A DNA stretch of 64,000 bases. Source: Argyresthia goedartella (lineage: Eukaryota > Arthropoda > Insecta > Lepidoptera > Argyresthiidae). Both the position numbers and the translations under genes were made by a program. The notes under the pieces were generated by a model. It worked only from the letters and a program-made list of their open reading frames with translations. It ran no database searches and was not told the DNA's origin. Shown here one piece after another: positions 12,120 through 22,924 of this stretch (position 1 is its first letter; every line of letters starts with the position of its first letter). Location of the stretch: contig OX463815.1 of the NCBI GenBank assembly GCA_949825045.1, forward strand, positions 21,755,231 to 21,819,230. The letters are read 5' to 3'.

Positions 12120-12286
12120 ATCGTTCACTAAGTAATCCATGAATGATTAAACAACTCTGGGTACGGCAGGAAGCCTGTAATACAGATACGTCAGATGATA
12201 TTTGGTATTTGATATAATACTTGTGTGATGTGTATTGTTACAGTCAATAAATTGATATTCTATTCTATTCTATTCTATTTAATTCT
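12120..12286 (+). mobile_element. LINE 3' end with ATTCT tandem tail
   Basis: 'cagtcaataaattgat' (polyadenylation-like AATAAA) is followed by four ATTCT units. This is the ending style of CR1-like LINEs elsewhere here. No coding part is left, and the 5' limit is a guess. Confidence 0.45.
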
Positions 12287-14203
12287 CAGATTACCCAGAG
12301 ATAGCGACAGCGACAAGAATTAGTAGGGAATCATTTACATTTTCGTAAAATAAAGAATAGTGGAATCGATACCCAATAATGTAGGTATGTAAAACAAAAA
12401 CCTCAAGACAAGACCCAAGCAGGTCATTGCACCGGTTCTGTATAAGGTCTGTAAACTTTGTCTGCAACTAACGTCTCTTACGTGCTACCGGGAACTTAAA
12501 ACGGGGCGAAAACTGTTCCGACTATTAGTATAAATCAGCCCTAACTTGAAGTCTTGATCTAACTTTATAAGGTATGTCTCACTAAGATCGAATTTACTTG
12601 TTACTTGCGGCGGGCGCTACATGGAACTTATATTTTTAACTGGACGAAACCTTCACAGTAAGTGTCGGTTTTATGTAGAGTTTTGTTTTCCTAAGCTAGC
12701 TAGTGGAAAACAGAAGCAAGGACACTTTATAAGGTGGCAACGAGCTTGGAAAAGAGATAATAGAGATATATAGATCTTTGTTCTTGTTTATTTATTTTGT
12801 AAGATTGTTATTTTGAGACATCTTATTTGCAGTTATGGATACGATGTTATAATATTGACATTAGATTAAATATTTTTTTAAATCGTACATTGTGTAAAAA
12901 AAATATACAATAATTTTGAAAATTACATCCCCTTAGAGTTTCTTGGTGCTATCTTCTCTGACGGGCATATTTCCGAAGCACTGGTAGAGTTTATGGAGTT
13001 TATTTTTCTTGTGCGAGGTTCAGCCATGTATCACCACTTGAAGGAGAAATTTCCTTCTCCAAACTCAAATCAGTTATGTACTCATTAGTTTAGTTGATCA
13101 TATTTGATTATTTTTTTTATTTTTTTCATGTACATGTGACTTAATTAAGCGTTTGACTTGTAAAAGTGCATTATTTTGCCTACTTGCAATAAATGATTTG
13201 ATTTATCGTTAAAGCGGCGCCTAGTACAGAAAGTAATAAGAATCTACCAATAAATCGCTGCTGTTATTTAGGTAGTCATTGTAATCAAAGGTATTTTAGG
13301 AGAACAATAAGGCAATTAACCTTTCGAGTACCGTAATTAACTTCTTTTGTTGAATATTGTTCTTGTAAATACAGAGAAAATGTTATTTTAACCAAACAAT
13401 CACAAACCTAATAGAAAACCAATCCATTTTATCTTAGATTTCTTGCAGTTGAACGAACCGTCGAGCGCTGCATCGGTAACGTGTTTCTAACTGACCTACT
13501 TATATTGTTGTTTATCTTTTATCTATATTCCATTGGAATATTCAAAACACATCCCGCGTCTAGGTCCATTTATTTTATCACCTGGAGGCTAATTTAAGGG
13601 GCTCATTCTCTCACTTTTCATTCCTGCTTATAGTAAATAACTCTAAAATACAAAGTTACTTTTTGTACGCGGCTCGATCTCACAACTCCGAATCCCACTT
13701 CGACGTAAGTAATCAAATCTTGCCCTTCAGGGCTCGAGCTTACTAAAGGTGGTCGGAATACATAAATCAAGTGAATGGGACGTGATCGAATTCAAGATCA
13801 GGGCAATACAGAATTCCACCCGCCCGTCAGTCGTCGCCGACATACAATCATTACAACGCAACCAAATTCAATTTCCAACGTCGTCATATTTCAGCCCACT
13901 CGGGGTTAATAAACGGTGGAAACTCATTCCCTTCGGCGGGCTCTCAAATAAGAACGAATGTGTTTTTGCCTCGTTGGGCACAAAATGGTTTAAGGTTGAA
14001 GTAATAAATTGATGTCTGCTCCCATGAGCAGTAAAGTCGGTGTTATGATTAAAATGGGCAACTGTCCGCATCATAGGTAGGTAGCTGCAATGCAGTGTAT
14101 CGAATGTGAAGAACGCTAGTACAATATCATACAAATTACGGTTGAAATGGAATCAGATTTATTTTTCCTGTTGAACATGCTTTTCTTAACGGCTTATGTT
14201 TAA
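12287..14203. other. AT-rich intergenic DNA, no feature recognised
   Basis: Mostly low-complexity AT-rich sequence. An 87-codon frame at 13749-14012 with mixed composition has no recognised domain, and I do not call it a gene. Confidence 0.5.
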
Positions 14204-14531
14204 ACGATTACCAAAAACTCACCTATTTTACTACCAAAAAATTCGAAATGACTGCCAGAATGGATAAATGTCCACCAAATTGTGTTTGGATAAATGATCA
14301 TCAAACTTCTTTTTATGTTTTGTGTACTTAAGTTTATGTTTTAAGTATTTTTTGTTGTTCTTACATGTTCAACCTAACACGAAGGATAAAGGGGGCTTCG
14401 CTTCGTTCACCCCCTTTACCCTTCACCTAAGCTACCGCAGTATTTTGCCCTGATATTTTTTGCAACTTTTGGTGTTTATTTATCCATTTTGAGTAGGAAA
14501 AAAATATTTTGGTGATCATTATATTTGTTGC
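14204..14531 (+). mobile_element. MITE family A, copy 1, with central hairpin module
   Basis: It begins 'cgattaccaaaaactcacc' and ends 'ttttggtgatcattatat', giving short terminal inverted repeats of type GAT(T/C)ACCAAAA. It matches 43779-44125 along its length. The centre (about 14360-14455) is the shared hairpin module: 'cttacatgttcaacctaac', then a gaaggataaaggggg/ccccctttacccttc stem, then 'cacctaagctaccgcag'. No transposase is present, so it is non-autonomous; the mobilising family is unknown. Confidence 0.7.
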
Positions 14532-15985
14532 CTTTCTTAACTCGATGTAACACATAACTCCATCGATGAAGAAAAGGAAAAAATATTTCCGTGAAAAAGT
14601 TTTGGTGCACAATAATAGAGCAACATTTCATTACAATAATCTTGGCACAGCGAAACTTGAACAAAACTGGAAGAACTGCAATTTCTGCAACATTATAGTG
14701 GAACGTAACTTTCCTATTTATCGGTATTCACAACCCTTCAGATAATAAATTTAAGCGAAAAAATAGGTTTATCGCAGCCATTTCCGGGTAATAAAAAACT
14801 GTCGGCATAATGTTATTCTATTCTGTAAAAACCAAAAATAAGTCGCTGACGTTGACGTGACGTCAACAGAACGTTAAGTAAGTAGAACATAATTATAGGC
14901 ACGTTGATTATGTTTTGTTTGGGATATGTGCTGTACAATATTTCATATAGTCTTATCTACATTGGAGTAACTATAGAATTGTTACCTATATGCTACAGAT
15001 ACAAAATATGATGAAAATTGGCATGCTCTAATTCGTTTAAAATGTTGCAAGGTTCACAGATTAATAAAACGTTATTGTTTAGCCACGCTTTTTCCTCTAC
15101 GGCAGATTGGCGCTCAAGTTTTGCCAGTTGTTTAATACCCCATTTTGAGTGACATGGGGCTAACCCATCACAGCAGCTACGGATAAGATGGATTCCCATG
15201 AATCCTACGTGATAAGCGAAACTAATAGAAAATAAAAAGTGCTACTCTATCAGAAAGCGCAGCTTTGTAAGGGCGCGCGAAAGGTAAGTCCCTTGAGAAC
15301 TTGTCTAAGAACTGCAATTATTATTGAACTGTAGCGCTTGCGAAACTTACTACAGTACAATTATAATAAACAGTACAGTATATATATAGCGAAACGCATT
15401 ACAGTACAATTATTATAGTCCATAAAAAAATTGTCTTTAATTTTTGGAGTTTAGAAAATAACACTTCAATGATATTCGTGAAAACTAAACATACGAACTT
15501 AAATCTCAAAGCCGTAACAGTTTCTTTATAAATTGTGCCTACCAAATGATGTGCTGGATTGTGGCCTAGTATAGGCTTGCTTCGCTTGCCTTATATTATA
15601 ACAAATGTTCAGTGTAAAAATGTAATTTTGGGGTAATCTTAAAATATCGTGGTCCTAAAATACGGAAATAATAGGTAAATATCATGCTAAAATTGAAATA
15701 TGTTAGGTGGAATCGAAAGTACTTATCATCGAAAAAATAAGTCACACAAATTATATTATCTTCTTCAAATAATATCACTATGTAATAGAAAACGGCCACT
15801 GTCCTATAAATTTGTATGATAATTATAAATAAGAGTATAATTATCAAACAGAATGCCAGTGCCACCGTATTTATATGGTTTTCATTGTTTAAATGAAGAA
15901 GTATCTTTGAAAATACGACGAGGACCCTTCATGTAGTATGAAACAATTATGTTCTAGTTATAATACGCATAATTTTTTATATAAC
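14532..15985. other. AT-rich intergenic DNA
   Basis: No gene recognised. The minus-strand frames at 14993-15199 (68 codons) and 15596-15865 (89 codons, Ile/Phe/Tyr-rich) fit random AT-rich frames. A short motif 'acagtacaattat' recurs near 15350 and 15405. Confidence 0.5.
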
Positions 15986-16129
15986 AGTCATATTATTTTA
16001 TGTGATTCTTACTAAAATACGATTACAGAATCTTCTTATGTTTAGAGTAAGCATCAGTGTTGTAAGGTGTTATCTTATTCAAGTCATATTATTTTAAGTG
16101 AATCATACCAAAATACCATCACAGAAACT
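15986..16129 (+). repeat. Imperfect direct repeat, 48-bp units 96 bp apart
   Basis: 'agtcatattatttta' plus about 33 further similar bases occurs at 15986-16033 and again at 16082-16129. Origin unknown; it could be a local duplication. Confidence 0.6.
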
Positions 16130-16837
16130 CATTTAGGAGTAGCGAGCAATTTTGTACGATTCCAAAAAAAAATATGATGACAGCACCCTCCACAGTTCGT
16201 CATCCGCTAATGGTATGGTTAATTTAATTCCGTCTCCCTACTCCCTCTCTCAGTCGCTACATACCAGTGACAGTGAGAAGTATTATAGTATCTGTGCAGT
16301 GAGTGAGTTGGCTGGTTAGTAACGTTTGACAGACCACGGTCACGTCGGTTCATTAAATTTTTGGAAGTTTGTGCAGTGTAAAATCTGTGATGGACCAACT
16401 GCATGATTTTCTTCGCCGGCTACCGACGCAGTCGCTTAGGAATGTATTTCTTAGAACCTTTAGTTTTGCATATATTTATGTTTATTAACAAAACAATTTC
16501 CTTTTTCTTTTCTATTGTATAACTGTATAAATCATTAATTAATAATACGTAAAGAAATACCTCCCATTGGTGGGGGTTTCTGTTTTAGGTTTTACAGGCA
16601 CTAATCTGGTTTTTTCCTGTTTACTTTACTTTACAGGACCATTTTTTATTCATAGACAATCGCATTGCCAAGGTACCTTATTACTTCTTCCCATTTTTTC
16701 ACGCACTGCCAGTTTTTTTATAGTTTCCGTATAGTTCTTCAGTATTTTTTAAATATTGAACTTACACAAATGGAAAGAACCATTATTGGATCCTTAAAAA
16801 GAAGAGGGTGACGTTAGTAAAATTATACTATGATAGT
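16130..16837. other. Intergenic DNA, no feature recognised
   Basis: Contains a less AT-rich stretch (16190-16430) without a recognisable coding or RNA signature. The rest is AT-rich. Confidence 0.45.
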
Positions 16838-17142
16838 AGTTTATGTGACTGATACATTATGGAGGGCATTAAAACTCGAGAGTGGGTTTATGAAATGTGC
16901 CGAAGGCGAGTTTAATAATATTATCACTCACATACACTAATTTATCAACACATATATCATAAAGCTCTCTTTGATGTGTTCAGGAACCGCATGTTCGACC
17001 GGCATTCTGATCATTGTTCTGCACTTGTTTAGCTTGTTCAGAATACCAACTTCACAAACAAACTAGGGGCGGCACGCAGACGGGCGTGGGCATTTGAAAT
17101 TTGAATGGTCATAATGTATCAATATTCAGATAAGAAATTAGT
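16838..17142 (+). repeat. Dispersed repeat F, copy 1
   Basis: Contains 'ctctttgatgtgttcagg', 'ttgcacttgtttagcttgt'-like and 'aactaggggcggcacg' blocks. These recur reversed at 36600-37000 and partly at 56925-57065. Non-coding; likely a non-autonomous transposon, family unknown. Confidence 0.65.
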
Positions 17143-17559
17143 TTTAACCAATTAATATATCATAAAGCTGGTCGTTACGTTCGTCGTAAAAAAAACCGTA
17201 AGTCTTGTAATCGACACTGATTCAGACAAAAGTTGAATTAACAGTGTCAATAACATACCTTACGGATTTTTTTGGCAACCTTTAAATTTGCTAAGCACAG
17301 CGCCATCTAGGTTTTAGATAGTATTTACATGGTCATTGTCTATTCTATCCCTCAGAGGATCTAACGATAAATATAACGTAAAGTAATGAGATATAACCAG
17401 GGATATGAGAAAATTGTAGAAAAAATAATAGCATCTTACCTGAAATCTGAGGAAAGTATAATATAATCGACAGGAAATAACTAGAGACACGAGGAAGTCA
17501 TCGATGAATAGTAGGAAACTATAAGGCCCTAGCCGAATATATGAGGAAGTCATCAGATA
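17143..17559. other. AT-rich DNA, possible decayed LINE upstream part
   Basis: No clear coding. It lies directly upstream of the LINE RT remnant at 17560, so part may be further LINE decay. A weak inverted pair (cgtaag...cttacgg around 17190 and 17265) is visible. Confidence 0.35.
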
Positions 17560-19325
17560 AGATGGAGATATGATTATGGAGAGCAGCATATATAAATACG
17601 ATATTTGTTTTACAAAAAAGGGTGACCAGGGCGATATATCAATAAGAAGCTAGGGAATCATTCAGATAAAAATTCAAAGAAATTAATATAATTACGGTTA
17701 CCTATCAATTATACGAGAATATTATGCATGTAAGAAAAAACGTAGCTTTATTTAAAACTGTAGGTGATAGCCATAAAATTAACACTATAAATAGAAATAG
17801 GTTAGCACTACTATTATTTAGATTCTAAATAAATTAAGCATATCATTCACAGGGCACTGCATTCGCTTATTAAATAAAATCCCACAGGAATCATTGATCC
17901 TTCTTGAAAAAATATTTTACTATCCCACCGCGTAGTCATATTACACCTTACCTTAACAAGGCCAAGATCCTCAATATGCACGGCAGGCAGCAACTACATC
18001 TTGCCTCTCTCTTGTTTGGTGTGATAAGGCAACAATTACCAGAGTATTTATTTGAAAAGCTCACATGGCGGGTCTCCCATCACCACATCAATACGATCAC
18101 AACCAGTATTCTGACAATCCCCCGACATGGATCAGCTGCCTTTCGGGGCAGTTTCAGGTATCTGGTGACGAAGTGTTGGAACAATCTGCCACCACCGATT
18201 CGAGTTTACAAGTCTGTTGCCCGCTTCAAACTTGCATTCAAACAACACCTTCTGCTTTTGCAGAAGTCAGATGCCTGATTCTGCCCTGAAGAGCACCCGC
18301 GTTTGCCATTATTAAGCCAAAGCTTAGTTTTTGAAGGACGTTTTTGAATCGGTCAACTCATTCAACAATCTACATGCTAGCATTCATTATTACTCAATAT
18401 CCCTTCTATTCTCTGCCATTGTTGTATTTTTTGTATTAAGTGTTTAGTAATGCATATTACTTCCTTACCCCCATATTTAATAAACATTCCTCGTAATCTA
18501 TTTATTTTATAAATTTTTATGACTTTGTCTTTTTATTTACGATTATGTATTCGGATTTATTAAAAAGTAGTTTATTAACACCCGCCCTTATATTATCATC
18601 CCCTCTATGATAAGGTGCCGACAGAATACCAGCGTTGCAGGACCTGTAGGCCCTGTGACACATGCTGAGTCGGAACCTATTCGCTGCTTCGACACACACT
18701 TCACGACGTCAATGTGTTATTTTGCGTATTAAATGTAAATTTTACACATAATATGTAATACTTTTGTTGTGCGAGCTTTTATTCTCTTCTGTTTTAAATG
18801 TTGCTGTTAATATTGCCTTTAATTCTATGTTTCACCTGTTTTATGTTCTTTTGTTTCTTTTTTTATGCAATGTTGTGTGTGTTTTGTAGTCCGAATAAAT
18901 TTATTTCTATTCTATTCTATTCTAAAAGAAATTCAAAAACTATGTTAAAAAAGAGCTGATAAGAAAGTTCTATTAAAGCAGTAAGGAATACTTGGATGAC
19001 AAAACTGCATGGTCTATACCATCTCAGCGCACAGAAATTCCACGAGGGGGCGACGGATCAAGTCTTAAACTCGCCTGCGAATTTGTTTAGACCGAAATCA
19101 GTACCTGTTATGAATCACTTGTGAGTCACTTTCCAAACAATAAGGTATGAGAGATGAGTGAGGTTTCTTGCCGTTTCTCTTAACCCCGAGGCCCACCTTC
19201 CGAAACGGTGTAGTCACTAGATTTTTTAAACAGAAAAAAAATACTTGTATTTAAGTAAGTATAATTTAGACTTTGAATTAGGATAATGTATTTATTTATA
19301 TTCAATAAAAACAAAATCTGAATCA
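17560..19325 (+). pseudogene. CR1c-like LINE remnant (RT C-terminus), split by a CR1a insertion
   Basis: Positions 17560-17906 encode 'IFVLQKR', 'FKEINIIT' and 'YENIMHVRKN', then 'SFTGHCIRLLNKIP'. The same reading resumes after 18925 with 'KFKNYVKKEL' and 'EYLDDKTAW'. Together these give the C-terminal end of a CR1-like RT protein, closely matching the elements at 58255-59032 (-) and 63670-64000 (+). The gap, 17908-18925, is an inserted LINE. The 3' UTR seems to end near 'ttcaataaaaacaaaatct' around 19325. Stops are present throughout, so it is a fossil older than its insert. Confidence 0.75.
17908..18925 (+). mobile_element. CR1a LINE, 5'-truncated copy with TTCTA tail
   Basis: From 17911 it matches the reverse of 1-565. 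The encoded C-terminal peptide ('RSHITPYLNKAKILNMHGRQ', then 'GSFRYLVTKCWNNLPPPIRV') runs to 18278. The 3' UTR continues past the part seen at the left window edge, to 'gtccgaataaatttatttctattctattct'-type sequence (AATAAA-like, then TTCTA units). It interrupts the LINE at 17560-19325 within its coding sequence. It is 5'-truncated, as usual for target-primed insertion. The coding part has one long frame of 124 codons, so it is younger than the copy at 1-4480. Confidence 0.8.
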
Positions 19326-19848
19326 TCTATAAATAGTGGGGAAAAAAGACATAACTGGACATATAAGGAAGTCATCGATAAATAGTAGGAATAATAATTG
19401 TACGTTACAATTTTATTTTACTTTATTAGGACTCCCAACAGAAGTTACAATAAATTTATTGTGGGAACATGCTATTCTTAAGAACTAATTGCACTTCTAA
19501 TTATAGGGAACCACAGCTTGCAATATGAAAATCCAGCCCATAAGATTAGGTTTGATGAAAGGAAACATAAATAGTAGAAAACATAATCATATAGGTAACT
19601 TATGCTGGACCTACTGAACCAATGGTGGCATGACATCTTAAGCGCCGTTATCATCAGTATCTTTATCTTACTTAGGCTGAATTCCCGTCATTTATGATTA
19701 CCAGTTTTCTTAGTGATTGTTAAGCGTGAATAGGCGTTTCTGATAGTGTTTGAAAATTTAAAAGTCTGGCCAGATTACCTGATACATGTAGATAATGCTT
19801 TTGCATGCAGAAAAAGGTGAAGTCATAATAATGATACATACATACATA
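19326..19848. other. AT-rich intergenic DNA, no feature recognised
   Basis: 'aaatagtagga' and 'gaagtcatcgat' echo bases near 17490-17560 (both contain 'ggaagtcatcgat' and 'aatagtagga'), suggesting a short shared repeat. No gene seen. Confidence 0.4.
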
Positions 19849-21177
19849 TACACAGTCAGGTCATAAGTTCTGTCATACAATAAAAACTTTTGAATTTAGA
19901 ACGCTGGCCACAAAAAAGTTTATTGAATTCGAATTTCGAATTTTTCATGAAAATATAAATGTGTACTTTTTAGAATTTTCCTCATTTTTAAATATGGAGT
20001 GGACACTTAAAGAAGACCGTGTCGCAGTTATTGCGTTGCATCGTTGCGGTTACGCGCCAATTCAGATTTTCGACTTACTAAAAAATTTGAATATAACCAA
20101 AAGATTCGTTTATCGTACCATAAAACGATACACTGAAGACTCTAGTGTAGATGACAGGTCAAGAAGTGGTCGCCCTCGCTCTGTTAGGACTCCAGCAGTG
20201 ATAAAAGCTGTGAAGGCGCGAATTCAAAGAAATCCCATACGTAACCAGAAACTGTTGGCCCTTCAGATGGGGTTAAGCAGGACCACGGTGAAAAGGGTGT
20301 TAAATGAAGACTTAGGGCTTAGGGCATATCGAAGAAAAACAGGACATCGTTTGGACGCTCGTTTAATGGACCTGAGACTGAAGAGATGCCGCGCTTTGTT
20401 GAAGCGGTACGCGGGAAAAAAGCATCGGGAAATTCTTTTTTCGGATGAAAAAAATTTCACCGTGGAAGAGAGCTACAACAAACAAAATGATAAGGTGTAC
20501 GCACACAGCAGTGAAGAAGCGAGCAACCGTATTCCGCGTGTCCAACGAGGTCATTTTCCATCCTCGCTCATGGTTTGGTTGGGAGTCTCTTATTGGGGCT
20601 TAAATGAAATACATTTTTGTGAGAAAGGCGTAAAAACGAATTACGAAAACTAAAAACGCAGTTGTGTATCAAAATACAGTCCTCAAGAAACTTGTGGAAC
20701 CTGTTTCTCATACCATGTTTAATAACAGGCACTGGGTATTCCAACAAGATTCTGCGCCAGCTCATAGAGCGAAAAGCACACAAGACTGGCTGGCGACGAG
20801 TGAAATCGACTTCATCCGGCACGAAGACTGGCCCTCCTCCAGTCCAGATTTGAGTCCGTTAGATTAAAAGATATGGCAACACTTGGAGAAAAAGGCCTGC
20901 TCAAAGCCTCATCCTGATTTGGAGTCACTCAAGGCATCCTTGATTAAGGCAGCCGCCGATACTGACATGGACCTCGTTCGTGCTGCGATAGACGACTGGC
21001 CGCGCAGAATAAAGGCCTGTATTCAAAATCGCGGGGGTCATTTTGAATAAACTTTATTACCATAAGAATCTATGTTTTATTAAGTTCATTTTTCTATATA
21101 AATGTTTACATAAATAATAAACATGTCTAAATTATTTCATATTGCACATGTGACAGAACTTATGACCTGACTATGTA
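19849..21177 (+). mobile_element. maT-type mariner transposon with TIRs and TA target duplication
   Basis: The left end 'tacacagtcaggtcataag' and right end 'cttatgacctgactatgta' are inverted repeats of about 25 bp, extending to 'ttctgtca'. Each is flanked by TA (19847-19848 and 21178-21179), as expected for IS630-Tc1-mariner insertion. Length is 1329 bp, typical of a complete mariner. The transposase inside has a frameshift and a stop. TIRs with so few differences suggest a fairly recent insertion. Confidence 0.9.
19994..21050 (+). pseudogene. maT (DD37D) mariner transposase, frameshift and nonsense
   Basis: The protein begins with 'MEWTLKEDRVAVIALHRCGY', a helix-turn-helix that binds the TIR. 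A second HTH ('NQKLLALQMGLSRTTVKRVL') and a GRPRS linker follow. Catalytic residues are D in 'LFSDEKNF', D in 'VFQQDSAPAH' and D in 'SSPDLSPLD'. The last two are separated by 37 residues, which defines the maT subfamily. The frame shifts near 20640 (after 'EKGVKT'), and a TAA near 20865 falls right after the third Asp, where Tyr is usual. It ends at 'NRGGHFE' (21050). The upstream ATG at 19961 is in frame but outside the conserved start. Confidence 0.9.
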
Positions 21178-21283
21178 TAAGGGGTTTTAAGGGAAATGAT
21201 TGTGACCTTCTCTGCTATAAACCGGCTTAACCATCTGCATGTTAAGTGAAAGTTAAAGTTGCTCTGATTAAACGGGAACCTTA

Positions 21284-21694
21284 TATATATCGCCGTAAGA
21301 TAGTGAAAAACCGTTAGTTGATAAACTAACGCGTTAGTTGATCAACTATCGAAAGATAGGTAACCAGACCGACAGGGTTCAGAATTAACGTTTATTTTGT
21401 TCTTACATGTCAATCTAACACGAAGACTATTCGGGGGCTTCGCTGCGCTCGCTTCCTCTAGTCTTCACCTAAGCTACCGCAGTGTTTGTCTTGGTATTTC
21501 GTTTGCAATTCAGTTTTAAACCAGTTTATTATTTAACGGTTTTAACCGACAGTTTATCAACTAACGCGTCATTTAGTAAGCATTACGCTACAGTTTATTA
21601 TCTGTCGATAGTTGACCAACTAACGAGAAAAAAAATGCTAGTTTATCAACTAACGGTTTTGACAATCTTACAATGTCATATATAATACGTCACG
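21284..21694 (+). mobile_element. MITE family B, copy 1
   Basis: The ends read 'cgccgtaagatagtg...ccgttag' and 'ctaacggttttgacaatcttacaatgtc', an inverted repeat. Subterminal blocks are palindromic GTTAGTTGATAAACTAAC-type units. The centre (about 21395-21485) is the same hairpin module as in MITE family A: 'cttacatgtcaatctaac', a gaagacta/tagtcttc stem with a G/C-rich inner arm, then 'cacctaagctaccgcag'. No coding potential. Confidence 0.7.
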
Positions 21695-22035
21695 ACTTTA
21701 CCAGTGACAGAGGCATAGTTTTGCCAACGTAAAGCCAGTTATCCACTCAGCTGTGGCGCCATCAACAGATGATTGATTAGCTTTCGTAGATTTTGAACAT
21801 TAATATCAAGTATTAAGGTTCAAAATCGCGAGCCATTTTTGATCTACCCAAAGACGAGTGGCTAAGCAATAGTTTGTTTTTTATAACACAAGGCAAGTTT
21901 ATCATTGTATGATGTATATGAGATATGAAAAATTTCTAAAGATGTTCCCTAACCGTTAGAATAACGGACTCATTGATAAACCGCTTAGCGCACTGGGCTT
22001 TGAATTTTCGAACTCGCATCTCCTAATCCATACAA
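21695..22035. other. AT-rich intergenic DNA, possible tRNA-like scrap
   Basis: Around 21980-22010, 'cgcttagcgcactgggc' followed by 'tttcgaactcgcatctcc' loosely resembles A- and B-boxes, but they are too close together for a tRNA. Nothing else recognised. Confidence 0.35.
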
Positions 22036-22160
22036 TTAATTAAATATACTGTATTGCACAAAAAGAGTTAATACAAAAAAAACATTAAAGATATACAAAA
22101 GCGAGCTTATCTCTAATAAGAGATTTCTTACAGCAAGACTAGAATGGAGAGGACAAAAAG
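22036..22160 (-). mobile_element. LINE 3' end, 'agagataagctcgc' family, copy 1
   Basis: The minus strand reads 'gagataagctcgcttttgta' and ends in 'ttgtgcaatacagta'. The same 3' end appears at 29847-30116 (+) and 57875-58005 (-). I associate this 3' UTR with abundant lepidopteran RTE-like LINEs, but no ORF is present to confirm it. Confidence 0.6.
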
Positions 22161-22600
22161 AAACGACTGTGCACAACATCAAATAACATGACAGATGCCT
22201 GCGTGACAGGTGAAAAAACCTGCCTCCATCGTCAAATCTCCTCACGACACCTACGTACATACATACGACCTTATTGGCGTAAATATACAGACCGGTGCGT
22301 ACAGCGAACGTACCTACCCAAGCAATAACTCCTCATCTCTGAGCCCTGAGAGACCGGCACTTTACACAATTTTCCGCGTCTCGGAACATCCGTAGGTTGG
22401 CGATAATCAGCTTTACTTAGGGGATTGGGTTCGAAAACTCGATTGTGGCCCGAGTGATTTTAATAATTCATCACTCCAGATCAACGTTCTTGGAGCGGCA
22501 TAGGGGACCGGCTGGTCGAATCGCTTTTAGATTTTCGCAGAAAATTAAAGATTACGTTCGCTGGTAAGCCTTTGTAATTAAAAGTGTAAATTGAACAATA
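22161..22600. other. Intergenic DNA, no feature recognised
   Basis: May include more of the truncated LINE body next to 22160. The 61-codon frame at 22210-22395 has no recognised domain. Confidence 0.4.
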
Positions 22601-22628
22601 TATATACGTCATCGTAAGATAGTCAAAA

Positions 22629-22730
22629 CCGTTACTTGATTAACTAACGCGTTAGTTGATTAACTAACGCGTTAGTTGATTAACTAAGGCATAAGTTGAT
22701 TAACTAACGCGTCAGTTGATCAACTATAGA
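22629..22730 (+). repeat. Five tandem 20-nt palindromic units in MITE B copy 2
   Basis: The unit is close to GTTAGTTGATTAACTAACGC, repeated about five times with point changes. Each unit is itself nearly self-complementary. Copy 1 has only about two such units (21310-21345), so the number varies between copies. Confidence 0.75.
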
Positions 22731-22924
22731 CAGATAGTAAACCAGACCGACAAGGTTTAGAATTTACGTTTCTTTTGTTCTTACATGTCAACCTAACAAA
22801 AAGACTATTCAGTGGCTTCGCTGCGGTTGCCCCCTCTAGTCTTCACCTAAGCTACCGCAGTGTTTGCCCTGGCATTTCGTTTGCAATTCAAGTTTAAACA
22901 ATTTTACTATTTAACGGTTTTAAC

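Noticed and set aside
13749..14012. 87-codon plus-strand frame
   Set aside because: No domain, no splice or promoter context that I can support.
15596..15865. 89-codon Ile/Phe/Tyr-rich minus-strand frame resembling a membrane protein
   Set aside because: AT-rich DNA gives such hydrophobic frames by chance; no start context, homology or neighbours support it.
22629..22730. CRISPR-like array
   Set aside because: The five units are directly tandem and palindromic with no unique spacers, in a eukaryotic MITE.
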